NCBI GenBank assembly: GCA_001767455.1
Contig: MELC01000071.1
Coordinates: forward strand, 64,503 to 128,502
Source: Acidobacteria bacterium RIFCSPLOWO2_12_FULL_66_21
GTDB lineage: Bacteria; Acidobacteriota; Vicinamibacteria; Vicinamibacterales; 2-12-FULL-66-21
DNA: 64,000 nucleotides
Direction: 5' to 3'
The position numbers and the translations under genes are program-made. The first letter of the stretch is position 1. Every line of letters begins with the position of its first letter. The notes under the pieces were generated by a model. The model saw nothing but the letters and a program-made list of their open reading frames with translations, made no database searches and was not told the origin of the DNA. Of this stretch, positions 9,930 through 19,076 are shown one piece after another.

Positions 9930-11222
9930 TTACTTCGCGAGCGCGGCGAGACGCGCCCTGACCGCCGGCGCCCGACTGGCGTACTCGGCTCCGGCGTTCT
10001 CGAGAAACGCGCGGTAGTGATCCACGGCGCGCGCGGTCTCTCCGCTCTCGTCGTAGAGCACGGCGAGATTGTAATGCGCGGAAGAGCTCTTGGGGGCTAT
10101 CGCGAGCGCCCGGAGGAGGGATTCCTTGGCGCGCTCCGGCTCTCCCCCCTGCTTCTGCGCGAGCGCCCGGTTCACCATGGCGTCGACATTGCGCGGGTCC
10201 AGGCTGAGCACCGTGCGGAACTCGGCCGCCGCGGCGTCGACTTTCTGCTGCCGCAGCAGCGTCACCCCATAGTTGTTGTGCGCCTGCGTGTACCGCGGAT
10301 CGATGATGATGGCCCGCTGCAGCTCGCGCGCCGAGTCATCGAGCAGGTTCTTGTCCTGGTACAGCAGACCGAGATTGTTGTGCGCCTGCGCGTTGAGCTC
10401 GTTCTTCTGGAGCAGCGCGCGGTAGTGCTGCAGCGCCGCCTCGAACTCGCCGGCGCGATGGTAGTAAAGCGCCAGCTCCATGTCCTTGTCCGGCGCGGGC
10501 GCCGCGCTCGGAGCGGGCGCTTCCGACGAGACGACGGGAGCGACCACGGGCGAGGTCGCGGGGCGCGCGGCCGGCGGACCTCTGCGCTCGCCCGACCTGA
10601 CGGCCGGCCCTTCCGCGCGCGGCGACGCTGGTTTGGGCGCCGGGGGCTTCGCAGCCGAAGTGGCCGGGGAGGCCGGCTCCGTCGCAGGCGGCCTCGCCGG
10701 TGGGGGCGTGGACGGCAACGGCTTTGCGCCGGGCGCCGTTGCGACCGGCGGTGCCGTCATCGGGGGCGCGGGAGGCGATGCCACGGGAGGCAACGTCACC
10801 GGATTCGGCGTCACCGCAGGAGGTGCGACGGGCGGAGAGGCACCTGCGGGAGGCGCGCTCGCGGGAGAAGGCGACGCCGCGTCAGTCTTCGGTGGCGTCC
10901 CGGGAGCCTCCTGACGCGCGGCAGTGCCGCCCGGCTGCGCCTGTGGCACCGGTCGAGGTGACCTCAGAGCGGTCGAACGTGGTGTGACTGGCGTTGAGGG
11001 CGCGGACCCGTAGGTCTGCCACGCGGCCCACGCCAGCGCGAGCAGCACTGCCAGGAGCACTCCGCGGATCAGCGTCAGGCCGGAGGGGGACGTGCGGCGG
11101 GCTGGCCGGTACCCAAGGGTCGCGAGAACGGCGTCCCCGTGCGCGGTCTGACGCGCTGCCCTCGCGCCTGGCTGCAGCGGCGGCTTGCTCGATTCGTGCA
11201 GCGCGTCGAAGATCTGGCTCAC
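9930..11222 (-). CDS. MshN-like TPR membrane protein
   Basis: 430 residues starting at a GTG (11220-11222) that overlaps the TGA of the upstream ATPase gene. The N-terminus MSQIFDALHES resembles the start of GspB/MshN-type proteins and is cytoplasmic. One membrane helix follows (about 50-70, LIRGVLLAVLLALAWAAW), then a Pro/Ala-rich linker of about 120 residues and at least four tetratricopeptide repeats (about 235-420; signatures such as AHNNLGLLYQDKNLLDDSARELQ). The order secretin - AAA ATPase - TPR protein is that of mshL-mshM-mshN in MSHA pilus loci. It probably scaffolds periplasmic or outer-membrane assembly. Longer reading of the frame upstream is only a shadow of the ATPase gene. Confidence 0.83.
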   Translation of the reverse strand: MSQIFDALHESSKPPLQPGARAARQTAHGDAVLATLGYRPARRTSPSGLTLIRGVLLAVLLALAWAAWQTYGSAPSTPVTPRSTALRSPRPVPQAQPGGTAARQEAPGTPPKTDAASPSPASAPPAGASPPVAPPAVTPNPVTLPPVASPPAPPMTAPPVATAPGAKPLPSTPPPARPPATEPASPATSAAKPPAPKPASPRAEGPAVRSGERRGPPAARPATSPVVAPVVSSEAPAPSAAPAPDKDMELALYYHRAGEFEAALQHYRALLQKNELNAQAHNNLGLLYQDKNLLDDSARELQRAIIIDPRYTQAHNNYGVTLLRQQKVDAAAAEFRTVLSLDPRNVDAMVNRALAQKQGGEPERAKESLLRALAIAPKSSSAHYNLAVLYDESGETARAVDHYRAFLENAGAEYASRAPAVRARLAALAK

Positions 11223-12334
11223 CTTTGTATGATACCCGGGTCCGCGGACCCGGGCGCCTGCATCGCCTGCTGGCCCGCCGGGTCGGCGGCGGTCGAATCG
11301 GCGAGCGCCGGCTGCAGCGGCACCGGTCGCGGCACGGCGACCTGTATGACCGCGGGCGGCGCCGGCTCGGACACGGTGCCACGCGCCTGCAGCGCCACGA
11401 CGCCATACATGAGGCCGGCGCCGATCGTCGCCATGGCCGCGGCCCCCGCCGCGAACGCCGCGGCGCGACGGCGCATCCAGCCGAACAGCGTCGGCCGGCG
11501 CTTCGCCATGTCGAGCCCGGCGGCCGCCACCGCGACGATCTCCGGCGTGATGCGATTCGTGCGTGCCGAGAAGCCGCCGAGCAGCGCGCGGTCGCAGAGC
11601 AGGTTGATCAGCCGGGGGATGCCCCCGGTGTACCTGTAAACGAGATCGAGCGCCTTCGCGGTGAAACTGACCGACGCGCCGCCGCCGGCAATGGTCAGAC
11701 GGTGTGCCACGTAGGCCGCCGACTCCTCGTGGTTCAGCGGCTTCAGCTCGTAGCGGATCGAAATGCGCTGATCGAGCTGCCGCAGCTCCGGGGACCGCAG
11801 GATGTCCTGCAGGTTGAGCTGGCCGACGAGCACGATCTGCAGCAGCTTCTCCTTGTTCGTTTCGAGGTTCGACAGGATCCGGATCTGCTCCAGCACCTGG
11901 CGCGGAAGATTCTGGGCCTCGTCGATGATGAGCAGCGCGCCGGCCCGCAGGGGCAGCAGCGAGAGCAGGAACTCGTTGAGCGTGTCGATCAGCTCCTGCT
12001 TGCTGACGCCCGCGAGGCGCCCGCGCTTGATCTCGTCGCGCGACACGACGCCGAAATCCTGCAGGATCAACCGGAGCAGATCGTCCTCCGAGATGAACGG
12101 GTTCAGCACGAGGGCCGTGAACGTCTTGCGATCGAGCTGTTCGAGGATCGCGCGGCACAACGTCGTCTTGCCGGTGCCGATGTCCCCCGTCACGACGACG
12201 AATCCCTCGCGGCGGCGGATGGCGTACTGAAGCAGATCGAACGCGTTGGCGTGCGATTCGCTCTTGTACAGGTATTTGGGATCGGGCGTCAGGCTGAACG
12301 GCTTCTCGACGAACCCGTAGTATTCCTCGTGCAT
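11219..12334 (-). CDS. ExeA/MshM-type AAA ATPase
   Basis: 371 residues from the ATG at 12332-12334. The start MHEEYYGFVEKPFSLTPDP is the usual family start and is preceded by GGAGAGG at good spacing. An alternative ATG at 12389-12391 overlaps the secretin stop (ATGA) and would add 19 residues. Motifs: Walker A GDIGTGKTT (about 51-59), Walker B ALLIIDEAQNLP, sensor-like LVGQ, and a C-terminal membrane helix (AAGAAAMATIGAGLMYGVVAL) followed by a Pro-rich tail. ExeA and MshM partner with secretins, remodelling peptidoglycan attachment or assisting assembly. It sits between secretin and TPR genes and is translationally coupled to the latter. Confidence 0.9.
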   Translation of the reverse strand: MHEEYYGFVEKPFSLTPDPKYLYKSESHANAFDLLQYAIRRREGFVVVTGDIGTGKTTLCRAILEQLDRKTFTALVLNPFISEDDLLRLILQDFGVVSRDEIKRGRLAGVSKQELIDTLNEFLLSLLPLRAGALLIIDEAQNLPRQVLEQIRILSNLETNKEKLLQIVLVGQLNLQDILRSPELRQLDQRISIRYELKPLNHEESAAYVAHRLTIAGGGASVSFTAKALDLVYRYTGGIPRLINLLCDRALLGGFSARTNRITPEIVAVAAAGLDMAKRRPTLFGWMRRRAAAFAAGAAAMATIGAGLMYGVVALQARGTVSEPAPPAVIQVAVPRPVPLQPALADSTAADPAGQQAMQAPGSADPGIIQR

Positions 12335-12387
12335 CGGGAGGTCCTCTCCAGCAAGGTGTCTCGACATGCCGATCTCCAGTGTGCGGT

Positions 12388-13821
12388 TCATCGTGTTCCG
12401 CCGGTGGCGCCGACGCCCGGGGTCACGACCGTGGGCGTCAGCAGAATCACGAGCTCCGAATTGACGATGGCGCGCGACTGCGCTCCGAACAGCCCCGCGA
12501 CGCCGGTGCCAGCCGTGACCTTCGTGCGGTGCTGGAGGAAGCCGGACAGCACGACCGTCTCGCCGTCCTGCACCCGCACGAGCGTGTCGGCCTCGCTCAC
12601 GTTCAACGCCGGGATCGATCCCGGGCGGGCCGAGCCCTGCTGCTCCGCCTTGCGCGTGTAGGTCGGCGCGACCTGCAGCTGCACGATGCCGTCCGACGCG
12701 ACCTGCGGCGTGACCACGAGCGTCAGCCCTTCGAGCACGCTCGCTGGGGCGGGAGGCCGGACGTCCTTGCCCTGCCGCTCCATCTCCGACGCCGTCACGA
12801 AGTAGACGCTTTGCGTACCGACCCGCATCAGCGCCGGCTCGTTGTTCATCGCGACAATCTGCGGGGCGGCAATCGTCGTGACGCTGCCCTGCTCGGCGAT
12901 CGCTCTCATCAGCGCGTCAAGATCCTCGATGCGGATTCCTGAGGCCCCGCGCCCCGACGCCGGCCTGAGCGCCGCGCCCGCGCGGGCGGCGACCGCCTTC
13001 CAGTCAACCGAGCTGGACGCGGGATCCGTGAGCGCCACCTCGAACACGCGCGCCTCGATTCGCACCTGCCGGTTGGCGCGCAGTTGTACGGCCTCCACGT
13101 AGAGGCCAACCTGGTCGAGCCGCTCGGAAAAGTCCGTGACCTGCACCACGCCGGCCGTCCGGTCCACGTGCATCCGCCCCGACGACGAGAGCAGCGCGGT
13201 GACGCCGTGTGCCAGATCGTCCAGCAGATCCGCGTCCGTCGTGGTGACGGCTCTTGCGGACGGCGGCGCGTCCGGCGCGATCGCGCTCTGCACGCCGCGT
13301 TCCCACCGGCGCCGCGCGTTCACGTAATCGATGTTGAAGAGCCGCGTCTCGGGCTTGCGGGGAAACACGCGGATCAGATTTCCGCGCACGTCGTAGTCCA
13401 GATCGCGCGGAAACAGCACCGCCTCCAGCGCCTGCCGCATCGTCAGACCCTTGAGATCGCCGACAAAGGTCCCGCCCACCTGTTCGTCGGTGACGATGCT
13501 GAACGGCGTGCCTCGCACGAGCAGCAGCAGAATGTCCCGAAGCGCCATCGGCTGGGAGATGGCGAGCGCGATCGTGCGCGGGCCATCCAGATTCGCTCCG
13601 CGGTCGTCGATCTGCGTGACCGGCAGGTCGCCCGGGACACCGGGCCTGGGCGCTTGCGGCGGCGGCTGCGCGGCCTCGGTCGCCCGTCCCTCGAGCCGCG
13701 TGACCGGCAGATCGGGCGGCCGCTGGGTCCCGGCCTGCCCGGCAAGACGTGGCACGGACGCCAGCGGCGCGACAAGCGCGGCCGCCACGGCCAGACGTCT
13801 CCAGCGCGGGTGCCAAATCAA
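12388..13821 (-). CDS. Secretin-type outer-membrane channel protein (MshL/GspD/PilQ family)
   Basis: 477 residues. The N-terminus has basic residues and a hydrophobic signal (LAVAAALVAPLASV). A short duplicated segment follows (DLPVTRLEGRA about 38, DLPVTQIDDRGA about 65), then a secretin N-domain/STN-like region (about 85-165) and the C-terminal secretin domain (about 235-470) ending SRAIVNSELVILLTPTVV, a hallmark of the family. It should form the outer-membrane gate of the pilus or secretion machine encoded with the downstream ATPase and TPR genes. The start is a TTG with only a weak Shine-Dalgarno; no ATG or GTG precedes the signal peptide. Confidence 0.88.
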   Translation of the reverse strand: MIWHPRWRRLAVAAALVAPLASVPRLAGQAGTQRPPDLPVTRLEGRATEAAQPPPQAPRPGVPGDLPVTQIDDRGANLDGPRTIALAISQPMALRDILLLLVRGTPFSIVTDEQVGGTFVGDLKGLTMRQALEAVLFPRDLDYDVRGNLIRVFPRKPETRLFNIDYVNARRRWERGVQSAIAPDAPPSARAVTTTDADLLDDLAHGVTALLSSSGRMHVDRTAGVVQVTDFSERLDQVGLYVEAVQLRANRQVRIEARVFEVALTDPASSSVDWKAVAARAGAALRPASGRGASGIRIEDLDALMRAIAEQGSVTTIAAPQIVAMNNEPALMRVGTQSVYFVTASEMERQGKDVRPPAPASVLEGLTLVVTPQVASDGIVQLQVAPTYTRKAEQQGSARPGSIPALNVSEADTLVRVQDGETVVLSGFLQHRTKVTAGTGVAGLFGAQSRAIVNSELVILLTPTVVTPGVGATGGTR

Positions 13822-13940
13822 GGGTTAATCCTTTAGTGTTCAACAGCTTACTGGGATCGGGCAGATTGGCCTGTAACCGCCCGGAGTTGCACACTTTTTC
13901 TGGAAGGTATTTCGGTTACGCGGGGGGAGTTCTGTAGGGG

Positions 13941-14105
13941 CTAGTGTCCCGTCCCAGTGGTTCGCGACACAATTCCCGGGCGGGGCATCCCGCGTCGCGG
14001 CGTTGCTCCTCGCTCACATACGGCCTGTATGCTCGCTCGTCGCGCCTTGCGATCCGGGCGCCGCGCCCGGGACTTATGCCACGATCCACTGGGACGGGAC
14101 ACTAG
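13941..14105. mobile_element. 165-bp MITE-like palindromic element
   Basis: Bounded by a perfect 20-bp inverted repeat: CTAGTGTCCCGTCCCAGTGG at 13941-13960 and its complement at 14086-14105. Imperfect pairing continues inward (TCCCGGGCG arms near 13974 and 14066), and a second palindrome sits around the centre (GAGCATACAGGCC type, 14005-14045). It has no coding capacity. Terminal inverted repeats, small size and position upstream of the secretin operon fit a non-autonomous mobile element or REPIN. No transposase relative is present here. The 13822-13940 stretch next to it shows nothing recognisable beyond the presumed operon promoter zone. Confidence 0.75.
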
Positions 14106-14300
14106 CTGGCAGCGGGCAGCTGGCAGCGGATCACGCTGTCACACTGAACTCACCTGAGTATGACAGCGGGACTCACTGCCAGCTGCCTGCTGCCGGCTGC
14201 CAGCTACTGTGCGGGACTCACTGCCAGCTGCCCGCCGCCTGCTGCCAGCTACTGTGCGGGACTCACTGCCCGCTGCCTGCTGCCCGCTGCCAGCTACTGC
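14106..14300. repeat. GGCAGC/GCTGCC repeat cluster with three 45-bp tandem units
   Basis: Three exact-length 45-bp units (14166-14210, 14211-14255, 14256-14300) each begin GCGGGACTCACTGCC and end CAGCTACTGT or CAGCTACTGC. The block before them (14106-14130) has the inverted word CTGGCAGCGGGCAGCTGGCAG, and TCACGCTGTCA / TGACAGCG form a small stem between. The last unit includes the stop codon of the gene at 14294. The same words recur at 21018-21185. Confidence 0.8.
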
Positions 14301-14808
14301 GCCGGTGCCGAAGGCACGTCGATCGTGCCGGGGGGCGGCGGAGGCGGCAGGTCCTTCTTCTTGAAGATCGCCACGCCGAGCAGGCCGCCGAGAAGTCCGA
14401 ACACAGTGGAAATCACGATGTTGAACAGCGCGCTGATGACCAGCCCGGCGCCGCTCGCCATGCCGAACCGCTCCAGCGCGTCGCGCGCCTCGGGCGGAAA
14501 GTCGGGATTGTTCGCGATGATGCGCTCCATTATCTGCCGCATGAACCCGGCGGTCACCGCATGCAGCGGAATGGAGAGGATCCCCGCGACGACGCCGCCG
14601 ATCAATCCCGCGAGCAGCCCGACGAGCGCGCCATCGGCCGCCGTGACCTGGTAGGGCGTGTTCTGTTGCAGGAGGTACGTCGCCAGCGCGCCGCCTGCAA
14701 TCACCCACAGACAGCAGCAGCAGTTCCCCGCGTTCACGATGGGCAGCGCGGAGAGAACGCCGATGACGAGTCCGCCGTAAAGCGCCGGCTGCAGTCTGCT
14801 CTTGTCCA

Positions 14809-14809
<1 letters not shown>
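14294..14809 (-). CDS. Small polytopic membrane protein, function unknown
   Basis: 171 residues. The ATG (14807-14809) shares one base with the TAA of the inositol-phosphate synthase gene (TAATG), so it is co-translated with it. Four hydrophobic segments are visible: about 10-27; 35-48; 60-85 (GALVGLLAGLIGGVVAGILSI); and 115-145 (GAGLVISALFNIVISTVFGL). A CCCC cluster sits near residue 30 and the tail is short and proline-rich. It resembles DUF4199 or 'YtxH-like' small membrane proteins only in general shape. The tight coupling suggests a role in phosphoinositol lipid metabolism, which is inference. The stop lies inside the 45-bp tandem repeat. Confidence 0.75.
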
Positions 14810-16122
<1,313 letters not shown>

Positions 16123-16144
16123 AACCGGGGACTATATCATTAGT

Positions 16145-16189
16145 CGTCCCTCGACGAGGCTCGGGACGACCCTGAGCTTTGTCGAAGGG
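16145..16189. repeat. Two adjacent short hairpins upstream of ino1
   Basis: 16145-16168 has arms CGTCCC/GGGACG around TCGACGAGGCTC. 16170-16189 reads CCCTGAGCTTTGTCGAAGGG, whose complement CCCTTCGACAAAGCTCAGGG is a widespread bacterial intergenic palindrome type. They are followed by a duplicated CCAAGTCACAGTC word (16212-16247). The two hairpins share design and may be degenerate copies. Confidence 0.6.
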
Positions 16190-16254
16190 TCGATAGTCGA
16201 TGGTCGTTAGTCCAAGTCACAGTCCACGTCCAAGTCACAGTCACGAGTCGTTCG

Positions 16255-16821
16255 TTGTTGAACTGGCTGAACACGTTTCTCACCCCGAAAGAGCCGCTGG
16301 CCGTGTCGATGGCGGGCGTGAAGATGGGCGATCGCCTGCTGATGCTGGGCTGCGGCGATCCGCTGCTGCTCGCGCGCCTCGCCGTCAAGACCGGGCTCAC
16401 GGGGCGCGCCTGCGCGGTGGACGAGTCCGAGGAGCGCGCAAGCAAGGCCGGAGAGGCGGCGACGGGTGAGGGCGCGCTGGTCGAGACGATCGCCGCGCCG
16501 CTGACGTCGCTGCCGCTCGACAGCGACACGTTCGATCTCGCCGTGGTTCGCGACGTCCTCGGGACGCTGCCACCGGAGCGTCGCGTCAGTTGTCTCGTCG
16601 AGATCCGGCGCGTGCTGCGCGCCGGCGGCCGTTGCCTGGTGATTGAACCCAGCCCGCGCGGTGGATTCGGGGCGCTGCTGACACGCGGCGCGATCGATCC
16701 GTACTATCGCGCGAACGGCGGCGCGCCCCGCGCGCTCGAAGCCGAAGGATTCCGCGCCGTGCGCACGATCGCCGAGCGCGACGGCCTCATGTACACCGAA
16801 GGCGTCAAGCCGGGGACCTAA
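16255..16821 (+). CDS. Putative SAM-dependent methyltransferase
   Basis: 188 residues from a TTG at 16255. The class I methyltransferase fold is suggested by motif I (RLLMLGCGDPLLLARLA, about 27-43), an acidic end of beta-2 (CAVDESEE) and the post-motif PLDSDTFDLAVVRDVLGTLP, followed by RVLRAGGRCLVIEP (the usual 'GG.l.i.ep' strand). Motif I is GCGD rather than the classical GxGxG. It resembles small UbiE/COQ5-like enzymes. The substrate is unknown. It stands alone between the ino1 promoter zone and a heptamer array. The C-terminal third is short of the usual beta-6/7 hairpin. Confidence 0.75.
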   Translation: MLNWLNTFLTPKEPLAVSMAGVKMGDRLLMLGCGDPLLLARLAVKTGLTGRACAVDESEERASKAGEAATGEGALVETIAAPLTSLPLDSDTFDLAVVRDVLGTLPPERRVSCLVEIRRVLRAGGRCLVIEPSPRGGFGALLTRGAIDPYYRANGGAPRALEAEGFRAVRTIAERDGLMYTEGVKPGT

Positions 16822-16866
16822 ACTCCCAACTCCCGCCTTCGCGCTTCGCGCTTCGGCGCGGCAGGC

Positions 16867-16978
16867 CGAGCCCCGAGCCCCGAGCCCCGAGCCCCGAGCC
16901 CCGAGCCCCGAGCCCCGAGCCACGAGCCACGAGCCACGAGCTGCGAGCTGCGAGCTGCGAGCTGCGAGCTGCGAGCTG
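16867..16978. repeat. Sixteen-unit perfect heptamer array
   Basis: Exactly 112 bp: seven CGAGCCC, then three CGAGCCA, then six CGAGCTG, without a phase slip. It lies between the convergent methyltransferase (stop 16821) and SDR (stop 16989) genes. The block structure indicates stepwise expansion of point-mutated units. Confidence 0.9.
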
Positions 16979-16988
16979 CGACAAGGAT

Positions 16989-17753
16989 CTACCTCGCACA
17001 CGTCAGGTGTCGGCCCCCGTCGATCGCGATCGTTTCTCCCGTGATCCATCCCGCGTTCGGTGACGCCAGGAAGAAGATCAACTCTGCAATCTCAGCCGGG
17101 TCTCCCGGCCGTCCGAGCGGGTGCGTCGTCTTCGAGTGTTCGAGGAACGCGGCGTATCTGCCTTCGTCCATGCCGCCCCGCCGGTGCAGGTTGGTGACGA
17201 CGACGCCGGGGTTCACGGCGTTGACGCGAATCCCTTTCGGCGCGAGCTCGAGCGACGTGCACCGCGTGAGCTGATCGACCCCGGATTTGCTCACGCAGTA
17301 GGCGAGCACACCCGGAAACGATCGCAGCCCCGTCACGCTCGACACGTTCACGATCGATCCCCTGGCGTCGCTGAGCGCCGGGATCGCGGCGCGCATCAGG
17401 CGGAACGGCGTGCGGACGTTGATGTCCATCATCAGGTCCCACTGCTCGTCGGTCGTCGATTCGACGGTGCCCGAACCGATGATGCCGGCGGCGTTGACGA
17501 GCGTCGTCAGCCGGCCAAAACGCTCGAGCGCGGCGGAGACGATCCGCGCGGGGGCATCGGACGCGGTGACGTCGACGGCAAGCGCCGCGCCGCGTCCGCC
17601 TTCGCGATCCACCGCGGCAGCGGTCTCGGCCAGTGCCGGTTCGTTGCGGCCCACGGCAAGCACCGACGCGCCGCCGCGGGCGAACCGGATCGCCGCCGCG
17701 CGGCCGATGCCGCTCGACGCGCCGGTCACAATCACATGTTGCAGGTGTGGCAT
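16989..17753 (-). CDS. Short-chain dehydrogenase/reductase (SDR)
   Basis: 254-residue classical SDR. It has the NAD(P)-binding TGASSGIG (10-17), NAAG (about 87-90), the catalytic Ser in NVSSVTG (about 138-139), Tyr152 and Lys156 in YCVSK, and the C-terminal GWITGETIAIDGGRH typical of FabG-like enzymes. The ATG at 17751-17753 places the glycine-rich motif at the usual distance from the N-terminus; the longer reading upstream has no family similarity. Substrate cannot be predicted: FabG-like sequences serve many oxidoreductions. It is transcribed away from the TonB-type gene. Confidence 0.9.
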   Translation of the reverse strand: MPHLQHVIVTGASSGIGRAAAIRFARGGASVLAVGRNEPALAETAAAVDREGGRGAALAVDVTASDAPARIVSAALERFGRLTTLVNAAGIIGSGTVESTTDEQWDLMMDINVRTPFRLMRAAIPALSDARGSIVNVSSVTGLRSFPGVLAYCVSKSGVDQLTRCTSLELAPKGIRVNAVNPGVVVTNLHRRGGMDEGRYAAFLEHSKTTHPLGRPGDPAEIAELIFFLASPNAGWITGETIAIDGGRHLTCAR

Positions 17754-17962
17754 GAGCAGGATTGTAAGTCGACTGTCACCCGCCGACCGCACCGCTGTCT
17801 CTGGCCGAGCACAACTCTGGCGTGACCCACCCAACAGGTTGTCGCGATAACGGCCGAAATACGGGTGGGGGCGTCCTGTACATCACGGGCGGGATGCGGC
17901 AAGGCTTTTGCCCCGTAGCGACCGAAATCGAAACGCCGCGGCCGAGGAGCCCCGGCCTCCAC

Positions 17963-19063
17963 ATGACCCACATCACGCGGCCGGCGCCGGAAGTGTTCAC
18001 CCAGCGGGAGATTGCCCGGGCGGCCGGGGTGTCGCTGCGCGAGGTCCGCGACCTGGCGGAAACCGGCGCGATCGCGCCTGGCGTTGACGGGTTCATCACC
18101 TCGCGGGAGGCCATCCGGGTCGTGCGTATGTTGCGCGGCCGGCTGGTGACGCCGGCCCAGCGCCAGTTGTTCAGGCCCCCCGCAGCCGCCCGCCGGTCTC
18201 CGGGCCGCGCGCTTGCCGCGTCCGGCGCCCTCCACGCGGCCATGCTGGGACTCATCGCGCTCGTGACGTCCATGGGCCTGTCGAGCGCGCCGAAGGAGCT
18301 GCCGCCCTCGCTGAAGGCCATGCGCCTGGTCTTCGTGCCGCTTCCCGGCCCCGGCGGTGGGGGCGGAGGGGGCGGGTTGAAACAGCCGGCTCCTCCGCCG
18401 CGCGCGGAGTTGAAGGGGAAGAGCGCGCTCCGAAGCCCGGTCCCGCCGGCGCGTCCGACCACGACCCGGCGTCCGGATCCGGAACCGAAGCGGACGCGGC
18501 TCCCGCCCCCACCCCGGCCGCAGCCGGTGGAGCGTCCTGTCGAGCCGCCGCCGCCTGCCCCGCGGCCGGAAACGGCACCGCAGGTGGTCGCGCCCGTAGC
18601 GACGATCGCGGCGGATGCACGCGACCGCGTCGGCGTGCTGGCCGACGCCACTCCCGGCCCGGACAGCAATGGGCCCGGATCCGGCGGAGGCGTGGGGACC
18701 GGCCAGGGCACAGGAATCGGGGAGGGCGACGGCTCCGGCATCGGACCGGGCTCCGGAGGCGGAACCGGTGGAGGCCCGTACCGTCCGGGCAGCGGGGTGA
18801 CGCCGCCCACGGTCCTTCGCGAGGTGAAGCCGGATTACACCGAGGAGGCCCGGCGCCGCGGGCTCGAGGGAGACGTGGTGCTCGAGATCGTCGTGCGGCG
18901 CGACGGCAGCGTCGGCGAGGTGACACTCCTGCAGGGTCTCGGCAGCGGCCTGGACCAGCGGGCGACCGAGGCGGTGCGGCAGTGGCGCTTCTCCCCCGCA
19001 CGGCGCCTGGGATCTGCGGTCGACGTCGTCGTGGAAGTCGCGGTCGAGTTCAAGCTGCGCTGA
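17963..19063 (+). CDS. TonB-family energy transducer with N-terminal MerR-type helix-turn-helix
   Basis: 366 residues from the ATG at 17963. Residues about 8-60 (VFTQREIARAAGVSLREVRD ... GFITSREAIRVVRML) form a MerR/excisionase-like winged helix. A single membrane helix follows (about 84-105, ALHAAMLGLIALVTSMGL), then a Gly-rich and Pro-rich periplasmic spacer of about 150 residues. The TonB C-terminal domain (about 285-366) reads EEARRRGLEGDVVLEIVVRRDG and ATEAVRQWRFSPAR. TonB transmits proton-motive energy to outer-membrane receptors; a DNA-binding-like head on the cytoplasmic side is unusual. The gene 12 bp downstream also encodes a membrane protein and is probably co-transcribed. No ExbB/ExbD is in the window. 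Confidence 0.87.
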   Translation: MTHITRPAPEVFTQREIARAAGVSLREVRDLAETGAIAPGVDGFITSREAIRVVRMLRGRLVTPAQRQLFRPPAAARRSPGRALAASGALHAAMLGLIALVTSMGLSSAPKELPPSLKAMRLVFVPLPGPGGGGGGGGLKQPAPPPRAELKGKSALRSPVPPARPTTTRRPDPEPKRTRLPPPPRPQPVERPVEPPPPAPRPETAPQVVAPVATIAADARDRVGVLADATPGPDSNGPGSGGGVGTGQGTGIGEGDGSGIGPGSGGGTGGGPYRPGSGVTPPTVLREVKPDYTEEARRRGLEGDVVLEIVVRRDGSVGEVTLLQGLGSGLDQRATEAVRQWRFSPARRLGSAVDVVVEVAVEFKLR

Positions 19064-19076
19064 CGGACGGGAATCC

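Noticed and set aside
11223..12158. Longer form of the TPR protein gene
   Set aside because: The extension is a shadow frame of the ExeA/MshM ATPase; the GTG overlapping the ATPase stop gives the expected N-terminus.
12940..13836. Open frames antisense to the secretin gene
   Set aside because: They follow the codon periodicity of the secretin gene and have no recognisable protein features.
14166..14300. CRISPR-like array (three regular units)
   Set aside because: The units are contiguous 45-bp tandem copies without spacers and there are no cas genes.
16867..16978. Coding Pro/Ser/Arg repeat protein in the heptamer array
   Set aside because: A 7-bp unit cycles through all frames and no start or ribosome-binding site supports translation.
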